Assembly (NCBI GenBank): GCA_902495265.1
Contig: CABUWR010000013.1
Span: forward strand, 1 to 14,188
DNA: 14,188 bases
DNA from: an uncultured Collinsella sp.
GTDB lineage: Bacteria; Actinomycetota; Coriobacteriia; Coriobacteriales; Coriobacteriaceae
Reading direction: 5' to 3'
This document shows, in pieces, positions 13,823 through 14,188 of this stretch. The translations under genes were made by a program, and so were the position numbers. Below the pieces are notes generated by a model that saw nothing but the letters and a program-made list of their open reading frames with translations, was not told where the DNA came from and ran no database searches. Positions within the stretch are counted from its first letter, which is position 1. Each line of letters starts with the position of its first letter.

Positions 13823-14188
13823 GTGAGTACCCGTAGCGCCACGAACAAGCGCACGCAATCCCACGAAGTTACCGGGGTTGCGCGCAAGTCCGCCGCATCT
13901 GCTAAACCCGCCCGCCAGGCAGCGAGCTCCGTTCGCGTCGTGCCGGCTTCGTCTAAAGCTCGCCGCAAAGAGCTCGAGAAGGGTGAAAACCTGGAAGGCC
14001 TTTCCAAGGAGGAGAAGCGCGCCCGCAAGGCCAAACAGCGTGCTCGCGAGGATCGTATCTACACGGTGTCGAATATTCTCCTCAAGCAGGACGAGGACTA
14101 CACCAAGCGCCGTCGTATCTGGTGGGCCGTGCTCGCCATCGGCATGGTACTCGTCGTGGCAATTTGGGCTTCGCTCTACTTCGCTCCC
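13823..14188 (+). CDS. N-terminal part of a basic membrane protein, unknown function (3'-truncated)
   Basis: The frame opens at GTG 13823, immediately after the purC TAA, and stays open for 122 codons to the window edge. AAGGAG (13808-13813, inside purC) lies nine bases upstream. Residues 1-97 are strongly basic and Ala/Ser-rich, with a Lys/Arg/Glu-rich helix at about 44-77 (KARRKELEKGEN, KEEKRARKAKQRARED). Residues about 99-120 (IWWAVLAIGMVLVVAIWASLYF) are a transmembrane helix, so the basic part should be cytoplasmic. This could be an envelope or RNA/DNA-contacting membrane protein, but I do not recognise a family and the rest is missing. Contact with purC implies co-transcription. Confidence 0.8.
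   Translation, partial: MSTRSATNKRTQSHEVTGVARKSAASAKPARQAASSVRVVPASSKARRKELEKGENLEGLSKEEKRARKAKQRAREDRIYTVSNILLKQDEDYTKRRRIWWAVLAIGMVLVVAIWASLYFAP

Overview
The window reads as chromosomal DNA from a Gram-positive actinobacterium, most likely a gut coriobacterium such as Collinsella. This is inferred from moderately high GC, GTG starts with strong AAGGAG ribosome-binding sites, an LPXTG-anchored adhesin, a Tat lipoprotein preceded by a small TSCPD protein, and the long form of PurC. No 16S gene or database match supports the genus call.

Layout. 1-135 is the 3' end of an unrecognised gene, followed by a 72-residue single-pass membrane protein (157-375) and a terminator (397-431). A very large surface adhesin lies on the minus strand (438-3869). 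It has an N-terminal thioester domain, about six Cna-B/SpaA-type domains with E-box motifs, a distinct C-terminal module and an LPATG sorting signal. Next is tRNA-Gly(CCC) (4167-4241) with its own promoter and terminator. About 300 bases of palindrome-rich, REP-like repeats follow, two of which copy pieces of that tRNA.

From 4666 everything is on the plus strand: purB (4666-6012); a two-gene unit of a membrane-anchored family 3 solute-binding protein and a membrane diguanylate cyclase with overlapping ATGA codons (6151-8783); a TSCPD protein overlapping a Tat lipoprotein (8897-10371); an OmpR/PhoB-type response regulator with its histidine kinase (10525-12825); purC (12935-13822); and the start of a basic membrane protein cut by the window end.

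How the genes relate. purC and purB encode enzymes for consecutive steps of de novo IMP synthesis (SAICAR formation, then fumarate release), but here they lie about 7 kb apart around a block of sensory and envelope genes. The solute-binding protein and diguanylate cyclase look like a ligand-to-c-di-GMP signalling pair. The adhesin would attach the cell to a host or microbial surface after sortase anchoring; no sortase gene is visible.

Most of the window is ordinary chromosome. The least explained parts are the repeat cluster after the tRNA, the solute-binding protein/diguanylate cyclase pair, and the TSCPD/Tat-lipoprotein pair.
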